Of a stretch of 64,000 nt of DNA, positions 49,717 through 61,995 are shown piece after piece. The stretch comes from Cladorhizidae sp. MBARI D1340-BT2 (taxonomy: Eukaryota > Porifera > Demospongiae > Poecilosclerida > Cladorhizidae). Position numbers and translations under genes: made by a program. Below the pieces are notes generated by a model, which saw nothing but the letters and a program-made list of their open reading frames with translations, ran no database searches and had not been told where the DNA came from. Where the stretch lies: contig JAQNBH010000003.1 in assembly GCA_028752905.1 (NCBI GenBank), positions 31,428,722-31,492,721 of the forward strand. The letters run 5' to 3'. The stretch's first letter is position 1. Each line of letters starts with the position of its first letter.

Positions 49717-51670
49717 ATAGCACCTAGTCATTATTCCTGATGAAGGCTGGAGCATCTAGTCAATATTCCTGATGATGGCTAGAGGATCTTGTCATTAGTC
49801 CAGATGAAGGCTAGAGCATCTAGTCATTATTCATGATGACTAGAGCATCTAATCATTATTCCTGAAAGTTATGATTCCTGATAAAGGCTGGAGCATCTAG
49901 TCATTATTCTGATGAAGGCTAGAGCATCTAGTTATTATTCCTTGATGAAGGCTAGAGCATCTAGTCATTATTCCTGATGAAGGTCAGAGCATCTAGTCAT
50001 TATTCTGATGAAGGCTAGAGCATTTAGTCATTATTCCTGATGAAGGCTAGAACATCTAGTCATTATTCCTGATGAAGGCTAGAGCATCTAGTCATTATTC
50101 CTGATGAAGGCTAGAGCATCTAGTCATTATTCCAGATGAAGGCTAGAGCATCTAGTCATTATTCCTGATGAAGGCTAGAGCATCTAGTCATTATTCCTGA
50201 TGAAGGCTAGAGCATCTAGTCATTATTCCTGATGAAGGCTAGAGCATCTAGTCATTATTCCTGATGAAGGCTGGAGTATCTAGTCATTATTCCTGATGAA
50301 GGCTAGAGCATCTAGTCATTATTCCTAATGAAGGCTAGGCTAGAGCATCTAGTCATTATTGATTACTAGAGCATCTAGTCATTATTCCTCATAGACATTA
50401 TTCTTGATTAAGACTGGAGCATCTAGTCATTATTCCTGATGAAGGCTAGAGCATCTAGTCATTATTCCTGAGATGAAGGCTAGAGCATCTAGTCATTATT
50501 CCTGATGAAGGCTAGAGCATCTAGTCATTATTCCTCATGAAGGCTAGAGCATCTAGTCATTATTCCTGATGAAGGCTAGAGCATCTAGTCATTATTCCTG
50601 ATGAAGGCTAGAGCATCTAGTCATTATCCTGATGAAGGCCACAGCATCTAGTCATTATTCCTGATGAAGGCTAGAGCACCTAGTCATTATTCCTGATGAA
50701 GGCTAGAACACCTAGTCATTATTCCTGATGAAGGCTAGAGCATCTAGTCATTATTCCTGATGAAGTCTAGAGCATCTAGTCATTATTCCTGATGAAGGCT
50801 AGAGCATCTAGTCATTATTCCTGATGAAGGCTAGAGCACCTAGTCATTATTCCTGATGAAGGCCAGAGCATCTAGTCATTATTCCTGATGAAGACTAGAG
50901 CACCTAGTCATTATTCCTGATGAAGGTCAGAGCATATATTCAATATTCCTGATGAAGGCTAGAGCGCATCTAGTCATTATACCTGATGAAGGCTGGAGCA
51001 TCTAGTCATTAAGGCTGGAGCATCTAGTCATTATTCCTGATGAAGGCTAGAGCATCTAGTCATTATTCCTGATGAAGGCTAGAGCATCTAGTCATTATTC
51101 CTAATGAAGGCTATAGTCATTATTCCTGATGAAGGCTAGAGCATCTAGTCATTATTCCTGGAGCATCTAGTCATTATTCCTGATGAAGGCTAGAGCATCT
51201 AGTCATTATTCCTGATGAAGGCTAGAGCATCTAGTCATTATTCCTGATGAAGGCTAGAGCAGCTAGTCATTATTCCTGATGAAGGGAGGAGCATCTAGTC
51301 AATATTCCTGATGAAGGCTAGAGCATCTAGTCATTATTCCTGATGAAGGCTAGGCTATTGCATCTAATCATTATTCCTGATGACTAGAGCATCTAGTCAT
51401 TATTCCTGATAGTCATTATTCTTGATGAAGGTTGGAGCATCTAGTCATTATTCGTGATGAAGGCTAGAGCATCTAGTCATTATTCCTGATGAAGGCTAGA
51501 GCATTTAGTCATTATTCCTGATGAAGGCTAGAGCATCTAGTCATTATTCCTTGATGAAGGCTAAAGCATATAGACATTATTCCTGATGAAGGCTAGAGCA
51601 TCTAGTCATTATCCTGATGAAGGCAACAGCATCTAGTCATTATTCCTGATGAAGGCTAGAGCAACTAGTC
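49600..51670. repeat. ~2-kb HOR block, copy 2 of 3
   Basis: Matches 44330-46400 (offset 5,271/5,268) and 52960-55010 (offset 3,346/3,348). Confidence 0.8.
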
Positions 51671-52959
51671 ATTATTCCTGATGAAGGCTAGAGCATCTAG
51701 TCATAATTCCTGATGAAGGCTAGAGCATCTAGTCATTATTCCTGATGAAGGCTAGAGCATCTAGTCATTATTCCTGATGAAGGCTAGAGCATCTAGTCAT
51801 TATTCCTGATGAAAGTCAGAGCATCTAGTCATTATTCATTGATGAAGGCTAGAACATCTAGTCATTATTCCAGATGAAGGTCAGAGCATCTAGTCATTAT
51901 TCCTGATGAAGGCTGGGGTATCTAGTCAATATTCCTGATGAAGGCTAGAGCATATAGTCATTATTCCTGATGACTAGAGCATCTAGTCATTATTCCTGAT
52001 AGTCATTATTCCTGTGTAAGGCTGGAGCATCTAGTCATTATTCCTGCCTGATGAAGGCTAGAGCATCTGGTCATTATTACTTGATGAAGGCTAGAGCATC
52101 TAATCATTATTCCTAGATGAAGGCTACAGCATCTAGTCATTATTCCTGATGAAGGCTGGGGTATCTAGTCAATATTCCTGATGAAGGCTAAAGCATCTAG
52201 TCATTATTCCTAATGAAGGCTAGGCTAGAGCATCTAGTCATTATTCCTGATGACTAGAGCATCTAGTCATTATTCCTGATAGTCATTATTCCTGATGAAG
52301 GCTGGAACATCTAGTTGGCTAGAGCATCTGGTCATTATTCCTTGATGAAGGCTAGAGCATCTAGTCATTTTTCCTTGATGAAGGCTACAGCATCTAGTCA
52401 TTATTCCTGTTGAAAGTCAGAGCATCTAGTCATTATACATTGATGAAGGCTAGAGCACCTAGACATTATTCCTGATGAAGGTCAGAGCATCTAGTCATTA
52501 TTCCTGATGATGGCTAGAGCATCTAGTCATTAGTCCTGATGAAGGCTAGAGCATTTAGTCATTATTCCTGAGCATCTAGTCATTATTCCTTGATGAAAGC
52601 TAGAGCATCTAGTTATTATTCCTTGATGAAGGCTAGAGCATCTAGTCATTATTCCTGATGAAGGCTAGAGCATCTAGTCATTATTCCTGATGAAGGCTAG
52701 AGCATCTAGTCATTATTCCTGATGAGGCTAGAGCATCTAGTCGTTATTCCTGATGAAGGCTAGAACATCTAGTCATTATTCCTGATGACTAGAGCATCTA
52801 GTCATTATTCTTGATAGTCATTATTCCTTATGAAGGCTGGTGCATCTATTCATTATTCCTGATGAAAGTCAGAGCATCTAGTCATTATTCATTGATGAAG
52901 GCTAGAGCATTTAGTCATTATTGCTGATGAAGGCTAGAGCATCTAGTCATTATTCCTGA

Positions 52960-55010
52960 TGAAGACTAGAGCATCTAGTCATTATTCCTGATGAAGGCTA
53001 GAGCATCTAGTCATTATTCCTGATGAAGGCTAGAGCATCTAGTCATTATTCCTGATGAAGCTATAGCACCTAGTCATTATTCCTGATGAAGGCTGGAGCA
53101 TCTAGTCAATATTCCTGATAATGGCTAGAGGATCTAGTAATTAGTCCAGATGAAGGCTAGAGCATCTAGTCATTATTCATGATGACTAGAGCATCTAATC
53201 ATTATTCCTGAAAGTTATGATTCCTGATAAAGGCTGGAGCATCTAGTCATTATTCTGATGAAGGCTAGAGCATCTAGTTATTATTCCTTGATGAAGGCTA
53301 GAACATCTAGTCATTATTCCTGATTAAGGTCAGAGCATCTAGTCATTATTCTGATGAAGGCTAGAGCATTTAGTCATTATTCCTGATGAAGGCTAGAACA
53401 TCTAGTCATTATTCCTGATGAAGGCTAGAGCATCTAGTCATTATTCCTGATGAAGGCTAGAGCATCTAGTCATTATTCCAGATGAAGGCTAGAGCATCTA
53501 GTCATTATTCCTGGTGAAGGCTAGAGCATCTAGTCATTATTCCTGATGAAGGCTAGAGCATCTAGTCATTATTCCTGATGAAGGCTAGAGCAACTAGTCA
53601 TTATTCCTGATGAAGGCTGGAGTATCTAGTCAATATTCCTGATGAAGGCTAGAGCATCTAGTCATTATTCCTAATGAAGGCTAGGCTAGAGCATCTAGTC
53701 ATTATCCTGATTACTAGAGCATCTAGTCATTATTCCTCATAGACATTATTCTTGATTAAGACTGGAGCATCTAGTCATTATTCCTGATGAAGGCTAGAGC
53801 ATCTAGTCATTATTCCTGAGTTGAAGGCTAGAGCATCTAGTCATTATTCCTGATGAAGGCTAGAGCATCTAGTCATTATTCCTGATGAAGGCTAGAGCAT
53901 CTAGTCATTATTCCTGATGAAGGCTAGAGCATCTAGTCATTATTCCTGATGAAGGCTAGAGCATCTAGTCATTATCCTGATGAAGGCCACAGCATCTAGT
54001 CATTATTCCTGATGAAGGCTAGAGCACCTAGTCATTATTCCTGATGAAGGCTAGAACACCTAGTCATTATTCCTGATGAAGGCTAGAGCATCTAGTCATT
54101 ATTCCTGATGAAGTCTAGAGCATCTAGTCATTATTCCTGATGAAGGCTAGAGCATCTAGTCATTATTCCTGATGAAGGCTAGAGCACCTAGTCATTATTC
54201 CTGATGAAGGCCAGAGCATCTAGTCATTATTCCTGATGAAGGCTAGAGCACCTAGTCATTATTCATGATGAAGGTCAGAGCATATAGTCAATATTCCTGA
54301 TGAAGGCTAGAGCGCATCTAGTCATTATACCTGATGAAGGCTGGAGCATCTAGTCGTTAAGGCTGGAGCATCTAGTCATTATTCCTGATGAAGGCTAGAG
54401 CATCTAGTCATTATTCCTGATGAAGGCTAGAGCAGCTAGTCATTTTTCCTAATGAAGGCTATAGTAATTATTCCTGATGAAGGCTAGAGCATCTAGTCAT
54501 TATTCCTGGAGCATCTAGTCATTATTCCTGATGAAGGCTAGAGCATCTAGTCATTATTCCTGATGAAGGCTAGAGCATCTAGTCATTATTCCTGATGAAG
54601 GCTAGAGCAGCTAGTCATTATTCCTGATGAAGGGAGGAGCATCTAGTCAATATTCCTGATGAAGGCTAGAGCATCTAGTCATTATTCCTGATGAAGGCTA
54701 GGCTATTGCATCTAATCATTATTCCTGATGACTAGAGCATCTAGTCATTATTCCTGATAGTCATTATTCTTGATGAAGGTTGGAGCATCTAGTCATTATT
54801 CGTGATGAAGGCTAGAGCATCTAGTCATTATTCCTGATGAAGGCTAGAGCATTTAGTCATTATTCCTGATGAAGGCTAGAGCATCTAGTCATTATTCCTT
54901 GATGAAGGCTAAAGCATATAGACATTATTCCTGATGAAGGCTAGAGCATCTATTCATTATCCTGATGAAGGCAACAGCATCTAGTCATTATTCCTGATGA
55001 AGGCTAGAGC
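52960..55010. repeat. ~2-kb HOR block, copy 3 of 3
   Basis: Matches 49600-51670 at an offset of 3,346-3,348 bp with scattered substitutions, such as GATCTAGTAATTAGTCC near 53131. Confidence 0.8.
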
Positions 55011-55779
55011 ACCTAGTCATTATTCCTGATGAAGGCTAGAGCATCTAGTCATTATTCCTGATGAAGGCTAGAGCATCTAGTCATTATTCCTGATGAAGGC
55101 TAGAGCATCTAGTCATTATTCCTGATGAAGGCTAGAGCATCTAGTCGTTATTCCTGATGAAAGTCAGAGCATCTAGTCATTATTCATTGATGAAGGCTAG
55201 AGCATCTAGTCATTATTCCAGATGAAGGTCAGAGCATCTAGTCATTATTCCTGATGAAGGCTAGAACATCTAGTCATTATTCCTGATGAAGGCTAGAGCA
55301 TCTAGTCATTATTCCTGATGAAGACTAGAGCATCTAGTCATTATTCCTGATGAAGGCTAGAGCATCTAGTCATTATTCCTGATGAAGGCTAGAGCATCTA
55401 GTCATTATTCCTGATGAAGCTATAGCACCTAGTCATTATTCCTGATGAAGGCTGGAGCATCTAGTCAATATTCCTGATGATGGCTAGAGCATCTAGTCAT
55501 TTGTCCTGATGAAGGCTAGAGCATCTAGTCATTATTCCTGATGACTAGAGCATCTAGTCATTATTCCTGAAAGTTATGATTCCTGATAAAGGCTGGAGCA
55601 TCTAGTCATTATTCTGATGAAGGCTAGAGCATTTAGTCATTATTCCTGATGAAGGCTAGAGCATCTAGTCATTATTCCTTGATGAAGTCTAGAGCATCTA
55701 GTTATTATTCCTTGATGAAGGATAGAGCATCTAGTCATTATTCCTGATGAAGGTTAGAGCGCATCTAGTCATTATTCCT

Positions 55780-58700
55780 GATGAAGGCTAGAGCACTTAG
55801 TCATTATTTATGATGAAGGTTGGAGCATATAGTCAATATTCTTGATGAAGGCTAGAGCATCTAGTCATTATTCCTGATGAAGGCTAGAGCATCTAGTCAT
55901 TATTCCTGATGAAGGCTAGGGTATCTAGTAATTATTCCTGATGAAGGCTAGAGCATCAAGTCATTATTCTTAGATGAAGGCTAGAGCATCTAGTCATTAT
56001 TCCTGATAAAGGCTAGAGCATCTAGTCATTATTCGTGATGAAGGATAGAGCATCTAGTCATTATTCCTGATGAAGGCTAGATCATCTAGTCATTATTCCT
56101 GATGAAGGCTGGGGTATCTAGTCAATATTCCTGATGAAGGCTAGAGCATATAGTCATTATTCCTGATGACTAGAGCATCTAGTCATTATTCCTGATAGTC
56201 ATTATTCCTGTGTAAGGCTGGAGCATCTAGTCATTATTCCTGCCTGATGAAGGCTAGAGCATCTGGTCATTATTACTTGATGAAGGCTAGAGCATCTAAT
56301 CATTATTCCTTGATGAAGGCTACAGCATCTAGTCATTATTCCTGATGAAAGTCAGAGCATCTAGTCATTATTCATTGATGAAGGCTAGAGCACCTAGTCA
56401 TTATTCCTGATGAAGGTCAGAGCATCTAGTCATTATTCCTGATGATGGCTAGAGCATCTAGTCATTAGTCCTGATGAAGGCTAGAGCATCTATTCATTAT
56501 TCCTGATGACTAGAGCATCTAGTCATTATTCCTGATAGTTATTATTCCTGGGAGCTTCTAGTCATTATTCCTGATGAAGGCTAGAGCATTTAGTCATTAT
56601 TCCTGAGCATCTAGTCATTATTACTTGATGAAAGCTAGAGCATCTAGTTATTATTCCTTGATGAAGGCTAGAGCATCTAGTCATTATTCCTGATGAAGGT
56701 CAGAGCATCTAGTCATTATTCCTGATGAAGGCTAGAGCACCTAGTCATTATTTATGATGAAGGCTGGAGCATATAATCAATATTCCTGATGAAGGCTAGA
56801 GCATCTATTCATTATTCCTGATGAAGGCTAGAGCATCTAGTGATTATTCCTGATAGTCATTATTCCTGATGAAGGCTGGAGCATCTAGTCATTATTCCTG
56901 ATGAAGGCTGTAGCATCTAGTCATTATTCCTGATGTAGGCTAGAGCATCTAGTCATTATTCCTGATGAAGGCTAGAGCATATAGTCATTATTCCTGATGA
57001 ACGCTAGAGCATCTAGTCATTATTCCTGATGAAGGCTAGAGCATCTAGTCATTATTCATGATGAAGGCTAGAGCATCTAGTCATTATTCCTGATGAAGGC
57101 TAGAGCATCTAGTCATTATTCCTGATGAAGGCTAAAGCATCTAGTCATTATTCCTGATGAAGGCTAGAGCATCTAGTCATTATTCATGATGAAGGCTGGA
57201 GCATCTAGTCAATATTCCTGATGAAGGCTAAAGCATCTATTCATTATTCCTGATGAAGGCTAGGCTAGAGCATCTAGTCATTATTCCTGATGAAGGCTAT
57301 AGCATCTAGTCATTATTCCTGATGAAGGCTAGAGCATCTAGTCATTATTCCTGATGAAGGCTAGAGCATCTAGTCATTATTCCTGATGAAGGCTAGAGCA
57401 TCTAGTCATTATTCCTGATGAAGGCTAGAGCATCTAGTCATTATTCCTGATGAAGGCTAGAGCATCTAGTCATTATTCCTGATGATGAAGGCTAGAGCAT
57501 CTAGTCATTATCCTGATGAAGGCCACAGCATCTAGTCATTATTCCTGATGAAGGCTAGAGCACCTAGTCATTATTCCTGTTGAAGGCTAGAACACCTAGT
57601 CATTATTCCTGATGAAGGCTAGAGCATCTAGTCATTATTCCTGATGAAGGCTAGAGCATCTAGTCATTATTCCTGATGAAGGCTAGGCTAGTGCATGTAA
57701 TCATTATTCCTGATGACTAGAGCATCTAGTCATTATTCCTGATTGTTATTATTCTTGATGAAGGCTGGAGCATCTAGTCATTATTCCTGATGAAGGCTAG
57801 AGCATCTAGTCATTATTCCTGATGAAGGCTAGAGCATTTAGTCATTATTCCTGATGAAGGCTAGAGCATCTAGTCATTATTCCTTGATGAAGGCTAAAGC
57901 ATATAGTCATTATTCCTGATGAAGGCTAGAGCATCTAGTCGTTATCCTGATGAAGGCAACAGCATCTAGTCATTATTCCTGATGAAGGCTAGAGCACCTA
58001 GTCATTATTCCTGATGAAGGCTAGAACACCTAATCATTATTCCTGATGAAGGCTAGAGCATCTAGTCATTATTCCTGATGAAGGCTAGAGCATCTAGTCA
58101 TTATTCCTGATGAAGGCTAGATTATCTAGTCATTATTCCTGATGAAGGCTAAGAGCATCTAGTCATTATTCCTGATGAAGGCTAGAGCATCTAGTCATTA
58201 TTCCTGATGAAGGCGAGAATATCTAGTCATTATTCCTGATGACTAGAGCATATAGTCATTATTCCTGATAGTCATTATTCCTAATGAAAGCTGGAGCATC
58301 TATTCATTATTCCTGATGAAAGTCAGAGCATCTAGTCATTATTCATTGATGAAGGCTAGAGCATCTAGTCATTATTCCTGATGAAGGTCAGAGCATCTAG
58401 TCATTATTCCTGATGAAGGCTAGAGCATCTAGTCATTATTCCTGATGAAGGCTAGAGCATCTAGTCATTATTCCTGATGAAGACTAGAGCATCTAGTCAT
58501 TATTCCTGATGAAGGCTAGAGCATCTAGTCATTATTCCTGATGAAGGCTAGAGCATCTAGTCATTATTCCTGATGAAGCTATAGCACCTAGTCATTATTC
58601 CTGATGAAGGCTGGAGCATCTAGTCAATATTCCTGATGATGGCTAGAGCATCTAGTCATTAAGTCCTGATGAAGGCTAGAGCATCTAGTCATTATTCCTG

Positions 58701-60160
58701 ATGAAGGCTAGAGTACTTAGTCATTATTTATGATGAAGGTTGGAGCATAGTCAATATTCTTGATGAAGGCTAGAGCATCTAGTCATTATTCCTGATGAAG
58801 GCTAGAGCATCTAGTCATTATTACTGATGAAAGCTAGGGCATCTAGTAATTATTCCTGATGAAGGCTAGAGCATCAAGTCATTATTCTTTGATGAAGGCT
58901 AGAGCATCTAGTCATTATTCCTGATAAAGGCTAGAGCATCTAGTCATTATTCATGATGAAGGATAGAGCATCTAGTCATTATTCCTGATGAAGGCTAGAT
59001 CATCTAGTCATTATTCCTGATGAAGGCTGGGGTATCTAGTCAATATTCCTGATGAAGGCTAGAGCATCTAGTCATTATTCCTGATGACTAGGGCATCTAT
59101 TTCATTATTCCTGATAGTCATTATTCCTGTGTAAGGCTGGAGCATCTAGTCATTATTCCTGCCTGATGAAGGCTAGAGCATCTGGTCATTATTCCTTGAT
59201 GAAGGCTAGAGCATCTAATCATTATTCCTTGATGAAGGCTACAGCATCTATTCATTATTCCTGATGAAAGTCAGAGCATCTAGTCATTATTCATTGATGA
59301 AGGCTAGAGCACCTAGTCATTATTCCTGATGAAGGTCAGAGCATCTAGTCATTATTCCTGATGATGGCTAGAGCATCTAGCCATTAATCCTGATGAAGGC
59401 TAGAGCATCTATTCATTATTCCTGATGACTAGAGCATCTAGTCATTATTCCTGATAGTTATTATTCCTGGGAGCTTCTAGTCATTATTCCTGATGAAGGC
59501 TAGAGCATTTAGTCATTATTCCTGAGCATCTAGTCATTATTCCTTGATGAAAGCTAGAGCATCTAGTTATTATTCCTTGATGAAGGCTAGAGCATCTAGT
59601 CATTATTCCTGATGAAGGTCAGAGCATCTAGTCATTATTCCTGATGAAGGCTAGAGCACCTAGTCATTATTTATGATGAAGGCTGGAGCATATAATCAAT
59701 ATTCCTGATGAAGGCTAGAGCATCTAGTCATTATTCCTGATGAAGGCTAGAGCATCTAGTCATTATTCCTGATAGTCATTATTCCTGATGAAGGCTGGAG
59801 CATCTAGTCATTATTCCTGATGAAGGCTGGAGCATCTAGTCATTATTCCTGATGAAGGCTAGAGCATCTAGTCATTATTCCTGATGAAGGCTAGTGCATC
59901 TAGTCATTATTCCTGATGAACGCTAGAGCATCTAGTCATTATTCCTGATGAAGGCTAGAGCATCTAGTCATTATTCCTGATGAAGGCTAGAGCATCTAGT
60001 CATTATTCCTGATGAAGGCTAGAGCATCTAGTCATTATTCCTGATGAAGGCTAGAGCATCTAGTCACTATTCCTGATGAAGGCTAGAGCATCTAGTCATT
60101 ATTCATGATGAAGGCTGGAGCATCTAGTCAATATTCCTGATGAAGGCTAAAGCATCTATT
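55780..60160. repeat. 2,919-bp HOR, two copies (about 55780-57240 and 58700-60160 match)
   Basis: CCTGTGTAAGGCTGG at 56208/59127, GCCTG at 56242/59161 and GGGAGCTTCTAG at 56550/59469 are each 2,919 bp apart. Upstream markers such as CTAGTAAT (55925/58843) give 2,918. The intervening 57240-58700 is satellite of other HOR order. Confidence 0.78.
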
Positions 60161-61319
60161 CATTATTCCTGATGAAGCCTAGGCTAGAGCATCTAGTCAT
60201 TATTCCTGATGACTAGAGCATCTAGTCATTATTCCTCATAGTCATTATTCTTGATGAAGGCTAGAACACCTAGTCATTATTCCTGATAAAGGCTAGAGCA
60301 TCTAGTCATTATTCCTGATGAAGGCTAGAGCATCTAGTCATTATTCCTGATTAAGGCTAGGCTAGTGCATGTAATCATTATTCCTGATGACTAGAGCATC
60401 TAGTCATTATTCCTGATTGTCATTATTCTTAATGAAGGCTGGAGCATCTAGTCATTATTCCTGATGAAGGCTAGAACATCTAGTCATTATTCCTGATGAA
60501 GGCTAGAGCATTTAGTCATTATTCCTGATGAAGGCTAGAGCATCTAGTCATTATTCCTTGATGAAGGCTAAAGCATATAGTCATTATTCCTGATGAAGGC
60601 TAGAGCATCTAGTCATTATCCTGATGAAGGCAACAGCATCTAGTCATTATTCCTGATGAAGGCTAGAGCACCTTGTCATTATTCCTCATGAAGGCTAGAA
60701 CACTTAGTCATTATTCCTGATGAAGGCTAGAGCATCTAGTCATTATTCCTGATGAAGGCTAGAGCATCTAGTCATTATTCCTGATGAAGGCTAGAGCATC
60801 TAGTCATTATTCCTGATGAAGGCTAGAGCATCTAGTCATTATTCCTGATGAAGGCTAGAGCATCTAGTCGTTATTCCTGATGAAGGCTAGAATATCTAGT
60901 CATTATTCCTGATGAAGGCTAGAGCATCTAGTCATTATTCCTGATGAAGGCTAGAGCAGCTAGTCATTATTCCTGATGAATGGAGGAGCATCTAGTCAAT
61001 ATTCCTGATGAAGGCTAGAGCATCTAGTCATTATTCCTGATGAAGGCTAGGCTAGTGCATCTAGTCATTATTCCTGATGAATAGAGCATCTAGTCATTAT
61101 TCCTGATAGTCATTATTCTTGATGAAGGCTGGAGCATCTAGTCATTATTCCTGATGAAGGCTAGAGCATCTAGTCATTATTCCTGATGAATAGAGCATCT
61201 AGTCATTATTCCTGATAGTCATTATTCCTGATGAAGGCTAGAGCATCTAGTCATTATTCCTGATGAAGGCTAGAGCATCTAGTCATTATCCTGATGAAGG
61301 CCACAGCATCTAGTCATTA

Positions 61320-61995
61320 TTCCTGATGAAGGCTAGAGCACCTAGTCATTATTCCTGATGAAGGCTAGAACACCTAGTCATTATTCCTGATAAAGGCTAG
61401 AGCATCTAGTCATTATTCCTGATGAAGGCTAGAGCATCTAGTCATTATTCCTGATGAAGGCTAGGCTAGTGCATGTAATCATTATTCCTGATGACTAGAG
61501 AATCTAGTCATTATTCCTGATTGTCATTATTCTTGATGAAGGCTGGAGCATCTAGTCATTATTCCTTATGAAGGCTAGAGCATCTAGTCATTATTCCTGA
61601 TGAAGGCTAGAGCATTTAGTCATTATTCCTGATGAAGGCTAGAGCATCTAGTCATTATTCCTGATGAAGGCTAGAGCACCTAGTCATTATTCCTGATGAA
61701 GGCTAGAACACCTAGTCATTATTCCTGATAAAGGCTAGAGCATCTAGTCATTATTCCTGATGAAGGCTAGAGCATCTAGTCATTATTCCTGATGAAGGCT
61801 AGGCTAGTGCATGTAATCATTATTCCTGATGACTAGAGAATCTAGTCATTATTCCTGATTGTCATTATTCTTGATGAAGGCTGGAGCATCTAGTCATTAT
61901 TCCTTATGAAGGCTAGAGCATCTAGTCATTATTCCTGATGAAGGCTAGAGCATTTAGTCATTATTCCTGATGAAGGCTAGAGAATCTAGTCATTA
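61320..61995. repeat. 338-bp tandem duplication
   Basis: CTAGGCTAGTGCATGTAATC at 61461/61799, CCTTATGAAGG at 61564/61902 and the GAACACC-plus-GATAAAGG pair at about 61363/61701 are each 338 bp apart. I noticed few or no substitutions, suggesting a recent event. The join lies near 61650. Confidence 0.82.
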
